NCBI GenBank assembly: GCA_037178975.1
Contig: JASJZH010000002.1
Location: 2,170,001 to 2,234,000 of the forward strand
Origin: Oscheius tipulae
Taxonomy: Eukaryota > Nematoda > Chromadorea > Rhabditida > Rhabditidae
DNA length: 64,000 bases
Direction of reading: 5' to 3'
Shown: positions 21,046-32,401 of the stretch, piece by piece
Layout: every line of letters begins with the position of its first letter
Position numbering within the stretch: position 1 is the first letter of the stretch
Position numbers and translations under genes: made by a program
The notes under the pieces: model-generated
The model's database searches: none
Seen by the model: only the letters and a program-made list of their open reading frames with translations
Told to the model about the DNA's origin: nothing

Positions 21046-22366
21046 ATGAATCATAGCAGCATCTGTAAGGGAGCAGAAACGCTGTCAAACTACCCGATCC
21101 TTCAGGTAGTCATGGCAGTCAAAATTGTGTTTTGCCTGCTAGGAATCGTTGCTACTGCTGTCCATTTTAAGCAACTGGTGAGAGACATTGGACTGTATCG
21201 GGAATATTGGGGAGTTTAGGGGATAGCGTGGCTGGTACATCCGAACGCTAAAGTGCTTTACATGTTTCATATCTTCTGGTCTATTTATGTGCCATTGACC
21301 TACTCTATAGCTTTTTCAACGGATTTCATAAGGTAAGAGACAGAGAGATAGAGAGACATCCTATCTTTCAGATTTCTTCTTCCCCATGATGATCCGTGTG
21401 ACTATACCATCAGTACCCTCTGGGGAATCATTCTCCGTGCACTACCGGTCCTCGGACTAGTAGCCCAGTCCTTTACCATGCTCTCATTTGCAATAGAGAG
21501 AATAATCGCAACCCTGTCTCCTGTCACCTACGAGAACGTCAAGAGTCAAGCCTTGGGAGTGGTTCTCGGTCTCCTCTCGGTTAGAAAACTTTTGAAATTG
21601 GGTTCAATACCTGTTCAGATCCTCGGTTCCTCTTCCATAGTCTACTACATACTCTCTCCAGTCATTCATTGGTCAGCCCCTCTGCCTTTGACTGCTGTCA
21701 GAGTGTGGGAGAATGGTGATCATTATCAACTCTTTCTCTCCACTTATATCTATCTGGAGATTTCCACAATTACCATTTTCGCCGTAACGTTAGTCATCAA
21801 TTACTGCACGGCTGTCAGACCATCATCACAGATCATCTCGCTGTCCAATAAGTACCAGGTTTGTTGGGCTCTACCAGTTTTTTTTCTCGATTATATGGTG
21901 TATATGTACGCTAGTATAGGTCAGAGTTAATCCAATATAACTGCGGGGAGGTAATTGGATTTGCTATGCGGATATTATACGCATGATAGAGAGAGAGAGA
22001 TAAAGTCTGTTCTTCCAAACTCTGCTGTATTAAGGTGAACGAGAACAAGCACCTCATCATCACTCTTCTTCCCTGCTTCATGGTTCATTGTCTCTTGAAC
22101 TTGATCCCAATACTCGGTCTCAAGCTCTACAATCTGGTATGCAACCTCTCTTCGTTAAACAGGTCTCTCAGTTTCAGATTATGATCTACGATCAGGCCGG
22201 CTACGCAGCTTGGGTAGAATGCTGGGCTCAGGCGCAGACCTACTCTCTTCTCATGCCCTTGATTATTTACTTCCGTCTGCGATTGAGAAAGAGAAAAGTC
22301 ACAGATGTGCATAATACAGACGCTCACTTTGTTCAGCTCAACACAATTTTCAATAAAAGACCATGA
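21046..22366 (+). CDS. Serpentine chemoreceptor, Sra/Srab-like
   Basis: A seven-TM G-protein-coupled receptor, probably in sensory neurons. Six exons (21046-21177, 21220-21332, 21372-21579, 21619-21858, 22035-22136, 22163-22366) give 332 residues. Hydrophobic segments include VVMAVKIVFCLLGIVATAV, VLYMFHIFWSIYVPLTYSI, ALGVVLGLLSILGSSSIVY, YLEISTITIFAVTLVI and LIITLLPCFMVHCLLNLIPI. The TM3 end reads FAIERIIATLSPVTYE; an ER..AT....YE motif is shared by the nematode Sra/Srab/Sre group. HDDPCDY before TM3 supplies the conserved cysteine. An AATAAA overlaps the end of the coding region. The stop lies only 8 bases from the palindrome arm starting at 22375. Confidence 0.82.
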
Positions 22367-22374
22367 ACTTTCAG

Positions 22375-24330
22375 TCTGTCTTTCTACCCTCCCCTTCCCA
22401 AAAATCAAGACAAATTAAAAACTCAGCCTTTATTTACACGATGAAAATCTTCTTTGAGCTGCCGTGGTTCCCTTTGAGACCCATTATAATCTTTGGAAGA
22501 AGGGCAGACGGAGACACTGTTGGATAGAGGGACGGGTGGACGGCTCAAAGTTGAGCATCTGATCGATGGAACTCCTGAGGACCGTGGAAAGACGCAGCTT
22601 GGAGGGGTAGCTGTAGCGACGAAACTTCTGCGACTCGACAATCTGCGAGTTGTGCTGTTTTTCGCGAAAGGGCATCGTGTCCGTGACCATGATGAAGCTG
22701 ATCACGCCGATACTCCAGACGTCGCTCTTGAACGGATTGTACGGCCGTCCGGACAAGATCTCCGGGGCCGAGTAGCTCTTGGAGCCGCAGTACGTGTCCG
22801 ACAGCGACGTGTTGTGCATCATGCGCGCGAAGCCAAAGTCCGCTACCTAAACTTTCTGTTCAGTGAAAAACAAAGAAAAGACTAACCTTGACAGTCCCAT
22901 CCGAGAAACAGACGATGTTCTCGAGCTTCAGATCGCGATGAGTCATCCGCATTGAGTGCATGTGTCCGACTGCGAGCAGGATCTGCGACAGCCAGCGACG
23001 AGCCAAATCCTCAGCGATCGGGCCGTTCTTCTGCACGAAGCGGAGCATGTCCCCTCTGTCGCCGTACTCCATGGCCAGAAAGACGTAGTCCATGGCCTCG
23101 TAGTGGCCGAGGATCCGAACCAGATGGGGATGGTCCAGCTGACGCCAGCAGGCAATCTCTCGTGGCAGAAACTTTTTAGCGAATTCCTTTGTGACTTTCT
23201 TCGTGTTGATCACCTTCAGAGCAATCGTCCTGGCGCCGTCCGACTTGTGTTGACGAGCTGTCACGACCTTCGAGTAGCGACCGGCTCCCAGACGCTCGGC
23301 ACGGCCAATGTCGATGCCTTTCTTGAGGAACAGGCGAGCTAGGTGCAAGTTCACTTCGCTCTGAAACTTCAGGATTGCTTTGGTTGGAATGCAAGGTATA
23401 ACAGGAAAAGATAAAGTGTCTAGCGGTCTGCAGATTCTATGAGCGACCATGGTAGAGATCAGAAAGAGTATAGTTGTCTAACAGCATCAAGATCAAGTAC
23501 ATAGAGTACAGTGCTTGTAGTTCTGTCTGCATGTGACAAGTGACGCATTCGGTCAGCACGAAAGGGCCAAAAAGGTTCCACGGTCTCTCTAGAGTTACAG
23601 TAATGGTTGAGAAATCTGCAGTAGAGGTAGTACTGCTGCTGTTAAAGCACATGAACTTTTTCGACAGACTTGATAGACTACCGCGGTGGAATTCGGACGA
23701 AAGATGTAAAGAGACTAGTGAAAGAATGCGGGGTAGACTACTCGGATCAGTCTTTCCAGCTAGTCACTGCCTTGCTAAGAAATCACAATCAGAGCGAAGC
23801 AGTTATTATTGGAACCGATAGATCAACAAAAAGTTGGTCAGGAGAGTCTGTTACTATTTCAGGATCTTACAGGGACTAACAGTGATGGTCTACTAGGTAT
23901 CGCAACCACTCTCTCTAAAACAAAAAATAGGAAACTCACATTGGTCATGGTGGAAGGCGGTCCAATCGACTGACTGCCAACTCTCCTGTGGTCTCCTCTA
24001 TTCTCCGTCTGGATCCTTCCTCCATTTGTATCAGGTCGACTGTAGACGTTGACTTGCGGCCTCTGGATTCCCGAGGTAGGTGTCTTGACTGCCGTCGAAC
24101 TCGACTGGATCATCGGAGGAGGAGACGCGTAGTAGGGCAGACGACTCTGGTGGCTGAAGTTGGCCTCCCAGCTGCGGTAAGCGTCCTGACGATCCATTCT
24201 GAAGCTACTGCTTACACGGCGAGAGTTGAGGTAGAGTACCAGCTGCTGCAGACGACGATGGCGAACTGTCTGGAGTCTCGCTACTCCTAATTAATCGTCG
24301 CTTTTCGTTTTACAAACTTTGTTAATTATT
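22375..24330 (-). repeat. Left arm of a large palindrome (about 1.96 kb)
   Basis: Base p here pairs with base 54776-p in the right arm. At 22374 versus 32402 the match breaks. Past 24330 versus 30446 it breaks at a small indel and then only patchy similarity remains. I found no difference in the exons, introns and 3' flank that I compared. It contains one TSSK-like gene. Confidence 0.9.
22484..24197 (-). CDS. TSSK-like serine/threonine kinase, left palindrome copy
   Basis: Testis-specific serine/threonine kinases act in sperm formation; expression here is not known. Three exons (24197-23940, 23360-22887, 22846-22484) give 364 residues. An ~86-residue N-terminal extension (YYASPPPMIQSSSTAVKTP) precedes the kinase domain. 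The domain has a glycine loop (RLGAGRYSKV), the lysine of ALKVINTKKV, HRDLKLENIVCF (catalytic loop), VADFGFAR, TYCGSKSYSAPEIL and KSDVWSIGVISFIMVTDTMP. The DFGFAR and TYCGS..Y.APE sequences are typical of the TSSK group. AATAAA follows the stop. Intron 1 is 579 bases, unusually long here. All catalytic residues are present, so the copy looks functional. Confidence 0.9.
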
Positions 24331-25717
24331 ATTTGTAACTCTCTAACTATTTAAAGTATGAAGGCTTTTTGCAAAAGCTTTTTGACTTTTGTTGTTTGGA
24401 GACTTTGTCCAGCAGATGGCAGTTGAAGACATGTGATGGAAGTCCAAAGGCATTACAAGTGCTTTTTCCAGCTAGTACATAATTTTGAATTTTTAGACTG
24501 CTTCAGCTGTCTTTAGAATGACGCCATAAGTGATTGTTCTCTCTCTTTCTCTTTCTACTTAATAAGCCGATGAAATGACTCACGCTCTGTAAGTTTCCGC
24601 CGCACCACGTGGTGTGTTTTGTGATATTTTCGTGACAGTTTCATGACCACCAGCTGCATATAAGGCGGCTAGAAACAGCCAGCAAGGTTCTTTGAGGAAG
24701 CTGGACTTTACCCCTTTGGTTTACCCCGCGTCTAGATTCTAAAGTTGTTTATATCTTGCCCCTGTGTACTTCATCCCTCCTTACCTCCATTTCTTCAGTG
24801 GTCGGATTCAGACAGATGGATGAAGGGTTCTTTCCCCTTTGCTCTTCAATAAGTCTGAACTTGCGATCCCCTTTAAAAAGTTCCATGATGCAACTTCATC
24901 CTCTTTCCCAACACGTTCTCTGACACACGCGACAGGTTGACCTCTGCTCGTCCACTGAAGAACAAACAGTGATGCCGCAACCCCCAGTCGTGATCGGTTA
25001 CACTTCAGTCTTTCAGTTTTTATTTTCTTCCTGACTTTGTAAATCTGTCTCTCTTTCTCTTTGCCTCTCCGTCCCTATGTCTCTATTAATCTACCCAGTA
25101 AACAGTCAAAATTTGACTCTTGATACTAAATCTCATTCCACGGCGTGATTGTTCACCAGAGCAGGCGGTTTCCTCGTTCTTTTTCTCTTTCGCAATCCCC
25201 GCTTTATATACCTGCCAACTTGATAACTACAATATCGGCCCTTCCTCTGCAAGAAACCGGTCCTCTCTCTACCCCCAATTTAAACCCGGAGTGTCGATTT
25301 TGATCAGCTCTGGCAATGGTTATTCCCCTGTCCCTTCCTTAGTAACCGATCTCATTGTGAATTTTTGAAACGTGCTCTATCCTTTCCACATATTGATAGC
25401 ATTTGTTTGGTTGGAAACAATCAATGACGCATCTTTTGAGGACGTGGAAGTTAGAGGGGCGTGAGCATACCTGAACGAGGGAAAAGGGAATGTCTTCCCT
25501 TTTCACCTATTCAAAATAACACGGTTTCTTTGCATACTCTACACCATCTCTTGTCTGAATATTGATTCCGGAACGAAATAGATCAAAAACCTAAAAGTTC
25601 GATTCTGTTCAGTTCTGAAGACCGGTCAGGAAGGGTTAAGCCCCTCTTTTCCAGTTTTTTTCTTTCTAGTTTCTCCTTTTCCATATTGTCAGTTCTCTCA
25701 CTTTATTTTCTTTCCAG
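24331..25717. other. Palindrome interior, left spacer (1.4 kb)
   Basis: No gene is recognised. CCGCACCACGTGGTGTG (about 24600) is a self-complementary motif. The last ~150 bases (CCGGAACGAAA, ACCGGTCAGGAAGG, GTCAGTTCTCTCACTTTATT) resemble the sequence upstream of the minus-strand DUF1679 gene, showing that the promoters were duplicated too. Confidence 0.45.
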
Positions 25718-27449
25718 ATGACATCGAAGAAGCTTTACGAGTCCGGAGACGGTATTCTTTGTACCCATGTCACTTGGGAAGAGATCCAGGAGAAAGTCAA
25801 GGAGCTCTTTGGAGAGAAGGCAGTCTTCGGACCGAACAAGACTGCTACCAGTATCGGAGATGGACGGGTAAGTCAGTTTTCTATCACACGAGTGATTAAA
25901 CCAACCGTCTCCGACGGCTTCGCCATTCATTTACCTTCAGTATGCATTGGTGGCCTCTTCGTAGTAACAAAAGAGCCCCGGATCGCATCCAAAGTTGACT
26001 TGCCATCCAATATTGGCAATAAATTTTTGTGGACAACATAATCTGCTTGCTTTTGTTTCGTGGTCACGGACGGACAGTCAGACACCGTTGTGCTTTTGTA
26101 GTAGAGAGATTACAGGGCTTCATGTCCAAGATGTGTCTCGTTGAACCCGACTGGACCGAGGAAACGGAAGCTCCGAAGAAGTTCATTCTGAAGATTCCGT
26201 CTCTAATCACGTTAGTGGAGATGGGAGAGAAAATGAAAGCGATCAAGCCGATTACTCCGGACGAGGAAGAGATGGGCAAGCAGATGCTGGTGGCGATGAC
26301 TCCGAGTGTGAAGAAGCTTCATAATACAGAAGTCATGGCATATGGACTCATTGAAAAGCATCACATTGATGTTCCGCATGCCAAGGTAAGAGACGGAGTG
26401 ACAGTGACAGTCATATCTTCAGATCTTCGCCTCACTAGCTTTCAAGACTGACGATGCTGAAAAAGGCTATCTGCTCATGGAATACATAGAAAACTCTCTG
26501 AATCTCAACCTCTACGACAATATTTCAGTAGAAGATGTTAAGCAGGCCCTCCGAGGAATCGTCGCTCTCGAAGTGGCTTCTCTAAACTTCACTGAAGAAG
26601 AAGTTGCAAATTTGCAGAGTAATCCGCTGAAAGAGTTTGTCGCCACAATGATCAACGAAATTGTAAGACTTACTTTGTAAAGCAAGCGTATCATTACTTC
26701 AGACCTGTGCTCAGATCATCACTCAGTTGAGAGACTTTGCCGGACATCTGTTCCCTGAGAAGATTGATGAGTTGGAGAAGGTGGAACAGTTTTCGGTCAG
26801 CCTAACGAACAGTTCTTAGATCACAAAAGAACTTCTGAATGACACAAGGGACGTTGATCTCATGAACAACATGGGACAGAATCTGGGAATGAAGAAGGTA
26901 CTGATTCATGGAGACTGCTGGTCGACTAACTTCCTCTGGAAGAAGAAGGAAGATTCGGAGGGATTGGTACTATCTGCTATGGTAGACTTCCAGGTAAGAG
27001 GCTGTCTCTGTCTCTTTGTCACTTCATTCCAACCTCTACTTCCAGACTAGTCACATGGGCCACCCAGCCAGCGACCTATTTCGCCTGATAGGAGCTTCTT
27101 TGTCTGGAAAGGATCGTCAGGCCCATTGGGAAGAGCTGGTAGAGTATTTCTATTCATCCCTTCTTGAACAACTGAACGGAACTGAAGCTCCCTACACTCT
27201 TGAGCAGCTCAAAGAAAACTACAGACGGTACACTGCCTTAGGAAGCTTCTTTCTTGTGCCAATGATACCTCCCATCATGCAACTGAACCAAATGAATCCG
27301 GATCCCGAGACGAAGGAGAGGGTGAGTGTTATGTTGATCTACAGGTGATAAAGCTATTGCAGGTTCAAAACCTGGTTCTGGAAAAAGTCGAACGCCTATT
27401 GGACGATCTCTTGAAGGGACATCAGTACAACTTGGAGCGGAAGAAGTAA
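25718..27449 (+). CDS. DUF1679 / CHK kinase-like protein, plus-strand copy
   Basis: A member of the nematode-expanded DUF1679 group of the APH/EcKL small-molecule kinase fold; its substrate is unknown. Seven phase-0 exons (25718-25867, 26116-26385, 26423-26662, 26703-26780, 26820-26993, 27046-27321, 27363-27449) give 424 residues. Visible: WEEIQEKVKELFGEKAVFGP, the lysine strand APKKFILKIPS, HNTEVMAYGLIEKHHIDVP, YLLMEYIENS, the catalytic VLIHGDCWSTNFLWKKK and AMVDFQTSHMGHPASDLFRL (metal-binding DFQ). TTTCCAG sits directly before the ATG. Intron 1 is 248 bases against 39 in its partner. It is tail to tail with the minus copy. Confidence 0.88.
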
Positions 27450-27721
27450 CCTTCCTGATACTTTTTTACTGTAGATTAAACACAAATAAACAAATCCTTT
27501 ATAGGAAAGTAGCTTAATAGAATAACAAAGCCTTCAGGAGTCACGTAAGTAAGTATTTCCAGTAGTATTCTTCATTTTTTTCTGGGCAAATGTTGGTCGA
27601 TTTCTCAAGCGTGTAAACCGGTAAACATGTGCTTGTAATCTCAATAGTTCTCAGACATAACTGGCAGTCATGACGAAACTCTTTATTTGTATCCAATGTA
27701 CAGCAATGGGCATCATTCTGA

Positions 27722-29293
27722 TCACTTCTTTCTCTCTATGTTGTACTTGTGTCCCTTCAACAGATCGTCCAGCAAGCCTTCGACCTTCTCAAGAACCAGG
27801 TTTTGAACCTGCAAACATTTCGTTGCCAACAGATGAGCAAAGAGGCTTACCTTCTCCTTAGTCTCAGGATCGGGGTTCGCCTGGTTCATCTGCATGACCG
27901 GAAGTATCATTGGAATAATGAAGAGACATCCCAAGGGCGTGTACTGTCGGTAGTTTTCTTTGAGCTGCTCGAGAGTGTAAGGAGCTTCGGAACCATTCAG
28001 CTGTTCTAGAAGGGAAGAGTAGAAGTACTCGGCCAGTTCTTCCCAATGAGCTTTACGATCCTTTCCGGACAGAGAAGCTGCGAAGAGACGGAAGAGGTCG
28101 CTAGCTGGATGTCCCATGTGACAGGTCTGGAAGGAAACGATTAGCTTCAGAGACTAAGAGACAGAGACACCGATAAACAGAAAGACAGAGAGACATAGAT
28201 CCTCACCTGGAAGTCTACCATGGCCGCCAGTACCAGGTCTTCTGAATTCTCTTTCTTCCTCCAAAGAAAGTTGGTAGACCAGCAATCTCCATGAACCAGA
28301 ACCTTCTTCATTCCCAAACTTTTTCCCAGTTCTGTCATTGGATCTTCTTCGCTGTTCACACCATCCATGAGCACTTTCAGGAGCTAACTAGTTGTTAGAC
28401 TACAAGGATCTCTGCTTACCTTCTCCAACTCGTCAATCTTTTCCAAAAACAGATGTCCCCCGAATCCCTTCAGTTCCGTAATCATCTGGCCGCTGCTCTA
28501 AATGTAGTACTTTTTAAGAGGCACAAGAACTCTTACCTGGTCGCAGAGCATGGTGTTGAAAAGTTCTTTGAGCGTATTTGTCTGCAATTTAGCAGCCTCT
28601 TCTTCAGTGAAGCTTAGTGAAGCCACTTCCAGAGCAGCGATTCCTCGGAGTGCCTGCTTGACATCTTCTACTGTGATGTTATCGTAGATGTTGAGGTTTA
28701 GGGAGTTTTCCTTGTATTCCATGAGCAGATAGCCTTGTTCAGCATCGTCAGTCTCGAAAGCTAGTGAAGCGAAGACCTAAAAGTATTGCTGTCACTGTCA
28801 CTGACACTTTTTCTCTTACCTGTGGCCTGGGTACATCCGTATGATGTTTCTGCAGAAGGTCGTACATCATAACCTCGGTATTGTGGACATTCTTCACAGC
28901 CGGGGACATGGAGTCTATCATCTGCATGAATTGGTTTTCCTCTTCCTGTGTGACCGGATTCGGAGTGGTAGATTTGATTATTTTCATCTTCTCACAGGCC
29001 TCTACCATCGTGATCTGGGACGGAATCTTCAGAATGAACTTCTTCGGGGCTTCTGTTTCCTCGCTCCAGTCGGGATCAATGAGACACATTTTGGACATAA
29101 AGCCCTAAAAGTTTATTGTGTTCCGGACAGAAAACTGACTTACCCGTCCATCTCCAATACTGGTAGCTGTCTTGTTCGGTCCGAAGACTGCCTTCTCTCC
29201 AAAGAGCTCCTTGACTTTCTCCTGGATCTCTTCCCAAGTGACATGGGTGCGAAGGATACCGTCTCCGAACTCGTAAAGCTTCTTCGGTGTCAT
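27722..29293 (-). CDS. DUF1679 / CHK kinase-like protein, minus-strand copy
   Basis: The inverted partner of the gene at 25718-27449, with the same seven-exon plan: 29293-29144, 29104-28820, 28776-28537, 28497-28420, 28383-28207, 28126-27851, 27808-27722 (430 residues). Key blocks are kept: APKKFILKIPSQIT, HNTEVMMYDLLQKHH, VLVHGDCWSTNFLWRKKE and AMVDFQTCHMGHPASDLFRL. It differs by many substitutions and by five extra codons in exon 2 (around TPNPVTQEEE) and one in exon 5. Both copies therefore look functional but have evolved separately. TTTTTTTTCCAG immediately precedes the ATG, a likely trans-splice site. Confidence 0.88.
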
Positions 29294-30445
29294 CTGGAAA
29301 AAAAAATAAAGTGAGAGAACTGACAGTAGACAATTAAGAGACTGGAGAGAAGAAAAAAGGGACCGGGTCCTCTCTGACCGGCTCACAGAATCGGACAGGC
29401 CTGATCTTATGCCATTTCTGTTCCGGAACCAAAGCAGAAATTTAGGGCCTGCAAGGAACAAGTGAAATAGCGGAGATCCAGGGCGATGCGTGCTTCATAG
29501 GGCTAACAAAAAAGACGCACTGTTAGGCCAACAATGGCTGTCGAAGGGCAGAAAGATAAGGAAGACCTCCCGAAAAAAGCTAATCAGGACCAAACTACAG
29601 AAGAGTAAGCATCATTGACAAAAGGGATCGAAATAGGTTCCCGACTCCAAATTGGGCAGTGAGGGAGAGGACAGGTTTGTGGCAGAGGAAGGTTCTCTGT
29701 TCAAAAGTGCAGTGATCGGCCAAGTTATATAGATTCCCGAATTGCGGGCGATTGCGTAAGAGAGGGAGCCGCGATCAGAGATCGTGTTGTGCAATAAGAT
29801 TGGGTTTATTGTGGTAGACAGAGAAACAGAAGTAGAGAGACAGCGACCTATAGAGAGATAGAGAGACAGAGGGAAATGTAGCACCACTCTGTTTGTTCTT
29901 TCGTGTAGGCAAGCAGCGCATAGGCCAAACAATCGCCATGTGTTAATCAGAGAACGTGTTGAGAAAAAACCGTGTTTGCAACAGACCAAGAACAATTTTG
30001 GACTGCTAGAAATCTACGCCATGACTTTCCATCTACCATGGTCAGTTGTTCAAATTAAACGGAGAGAGAAAGAGAGAGTCACAGTGATAAGACATCAGAT
30101 CAATAAGCCGTGAGATTCCAACGAATCTGAAGGGAATCTAATGGAAAAAGGAGCGACCATACCCTCTTCACTGTTCCCGATCACTCCTATTTATCTGCTA
30201 GTCACAAATTAGCCACACGAGTGTCACAAAACATGCGACCGAAAATGAAAAAAAATGAGTCTGTGAGTCATTAGGGCGTCAGAAAGAGAGAGAGACCTAT
30301 GTCGAGCTAAACAGTTTATAAACTGGATAGGTGCAAAAAAGACCTCTGAACCATGACTTCGTTTCCTAACTGCCTCTCGTCTATCTGATCATCAACAAAA
30401 GCCAAAAAGTTTTTTTGGATTAAGTTTGAGTTACAAATTCTGATA
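29294..30445. other. Palindrome interior, right spacer (1.15 kb)
   Basis: No gene is seen. The part next to the ATG is related to the left spacer. A GAGACAGCGACCTATAGAGAG tract lies at about 29839-29870 and a GAGAGAAAGAGAGAGTC tract at about 30062. Confidence 0.4.
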
Positions 30446-32401
30446 CCTAATTAACAAAGTTTGTAAAACGAAAAGCGACGATTAATTAGGAGTAGCGAGA
30501 CTCCAGACAGTTCGCCATCGTCGTCTGCAGCAGCTGGTACTCTACCTCAACTCTCGCCGTGTAAGCAGTAGCTTCAGAATGGATCGTCAGGACGCTTACC
30601 GCAGCTGGGAGGCCAACTTCAGCCACCAGAGTCGTCTGCCCTACTACGCGTCTCCTCCTCCGATGATCCAGTCGAGTTCGACGGCAGTCAAGACACCTAC
30701 CTCGGGAATCCAGAGGCCGCAAGTCAACGTCTACAGTCGACCTGATACAAATGGAGGAAGGATCCAGACGGAGAATAGAGGAGACCACAGGAGAGTTGGC
30801 AGTCAGTCGATTGGACCGCCTTCCACCATGACCAATGTGAGTTTCCTATTTTTTGTTTTAGAGAGAGTGGTTGCGATACCTAGTAGACCATCACTGTTAG
30901 TCCCTGTAAGATCCTGAAATAGTAACAGACTCTCCTGACCAACTTTTTGTTGATCTATCGGTTCCAATAATAACTGCTTCGCTCTGATTGTGATTTCTTA
31001 GCAAGGCAGTGACTAGCTGGAAAGACTGATCCGAGTAGTCTACCCCGCATTCTTTCACTAGTCTCTTTACATCTTTCGTCCGAATTCCACCGCGGTAGTC
31101 TATCAAGTCTGTCGAAAAAGTTCATGTGCTTTAACAGCAGCAGTACTACCTCTACTGCAGATTTCTCAACCATTACTGTAACTCTAGAGAGACCGTGGAA
31201 CCTTTTTGGCCCTTTCGTGCTGACCGAATGCGTCACTTGTCACATGCAGACAGAACTACAAGCACTGTACTCTATGTACTTGATCTTGATGCTGTTAGAC
31301 AACTATACTCTTTCTGATCTCTACCATGGTCGCTCATAGAATCTGCAGACCGCTAGACACTTTATCTTTTCCTGTTATACCTTGCATTCCAACCAAAGCA
31401 ATCCTGAAGTTTCAGAGCGAAGTGAACTTGCACCTAGCTCGCCTGTTCCTCAAGAAAGGCATCGACATTGGCCGTGCCGAGCGTCTGGGAGCCGGTCGCT
31501 ACTCGAAGGTCGTGACAGCTCGTCAACACAAGTCGGACGGCGCCAGGACGATTGCTCTGAAGGTGATCAACACGAAGAAAGTCACAAAGGAATTCGCTAA
31601 AAAGTTTCTGCCACGAGAGATTGCCTGCTGGCGTCAGCTGGACCATCCCCATCTGGTTCGGATCCTCGGCCACTACGAGGCCATGGACTACGTCTTTCTG
31701 GCCATGGAGTACGGCGACAGAGGGGACATGCTCCGCTTCGTGCAGAAGAACGGCCCGATCGCTGAGGATTTGGCTCGTCGCTGGCTGTCGCAGATCCTGC
31801 TCGCAGTCGGACACATGCACTCAATGCGGATGACTCATCGCGATCTGAAGCTCGAGAACATCGTCTGTTTCTCGGATGGGACTGTCAAGGTTAGTCTTTT
31901 CTTTGTTTTTCACTGAACAGAAAGTTTAGGTAGCGGACTTTGGCTTCGCGCGCATGATGCACAACACGTCGCTGTCGGACACGTACTGCGGCTCCAAGAG
32001 CTACTCGGCCCCGGAGATCTTGTCCGGACGGCCGTACAATCCGTTCAAGAGCGACGTCTGGAGTATCGGCGTGATCAGCTTCATCATGGTCACGGACACG
32101 ATGCCCTTTCGCGAAAAACAGCACAACTCGCAGATTGTCGAGTCGCAGAAGTTTCGTCGCTACAGCTACCCCTCCAAGCTGCGTCTTTCCACGGTCCTCA
32201 GGAGTTCCATCGATCAGATGCTCAACTTTGAGCCGTCCACCCGTCCCTCTATCCAACAGTGTCTCCGTCTGCCCTTCTTCCAAAGATTATAATGGGTCTC
32301 AAAGGGAACCACGGCAGCTCAAAGAAGATTTTCATCGTGTAAATAAAGGCTGAGTTTTTAATTTGTCTTGATTTTTGGGAAGGGGAGGGTAGAAAGACAG
32401 A
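30446..32401 (+). repeat. Right arm of the large palindrome (about 1.96 kb)
   Basis: The exact reverse complement of 22375-24330 wherever I compared it, including the introns and the sequence after the stop codon. It carries the second TSSK-like gene. Beyond 32401 the flanking sequences are unrelated. Confidence 0.9.
30579..32292 (+). CDS. TSSK-like serine/threonine kinase, right palindrome copy
   Basis: Exons 30579-30836, 31416-31889 and 31930-32292 encode the same 364-residue protein as the copy at 22484-24197, with HRDLKLEN, DFGFAR and APE motifs intact. The two genes point away from the palindrome centre at their 3' ends, so they are transcribed outward. Identical introns imply a very recent origin, ongoing conversion, or one locus represented twice. 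Confidence 0.9.

Noticed and set aside
22493..23342. Plus-strand frames of 128-130 codons opposite the TSSK kinase
   Set aside because: Mirror frames of the GC-rich kinase exons; repeated in the other arm only because the arms are identical.
24600..24720. CATATAAGG box and GC-rich block considered as a spliced-leader or snRNA gene
   Set aside because: No match to the expected SL exon, Sm site or snRNA core sequences could be seen.
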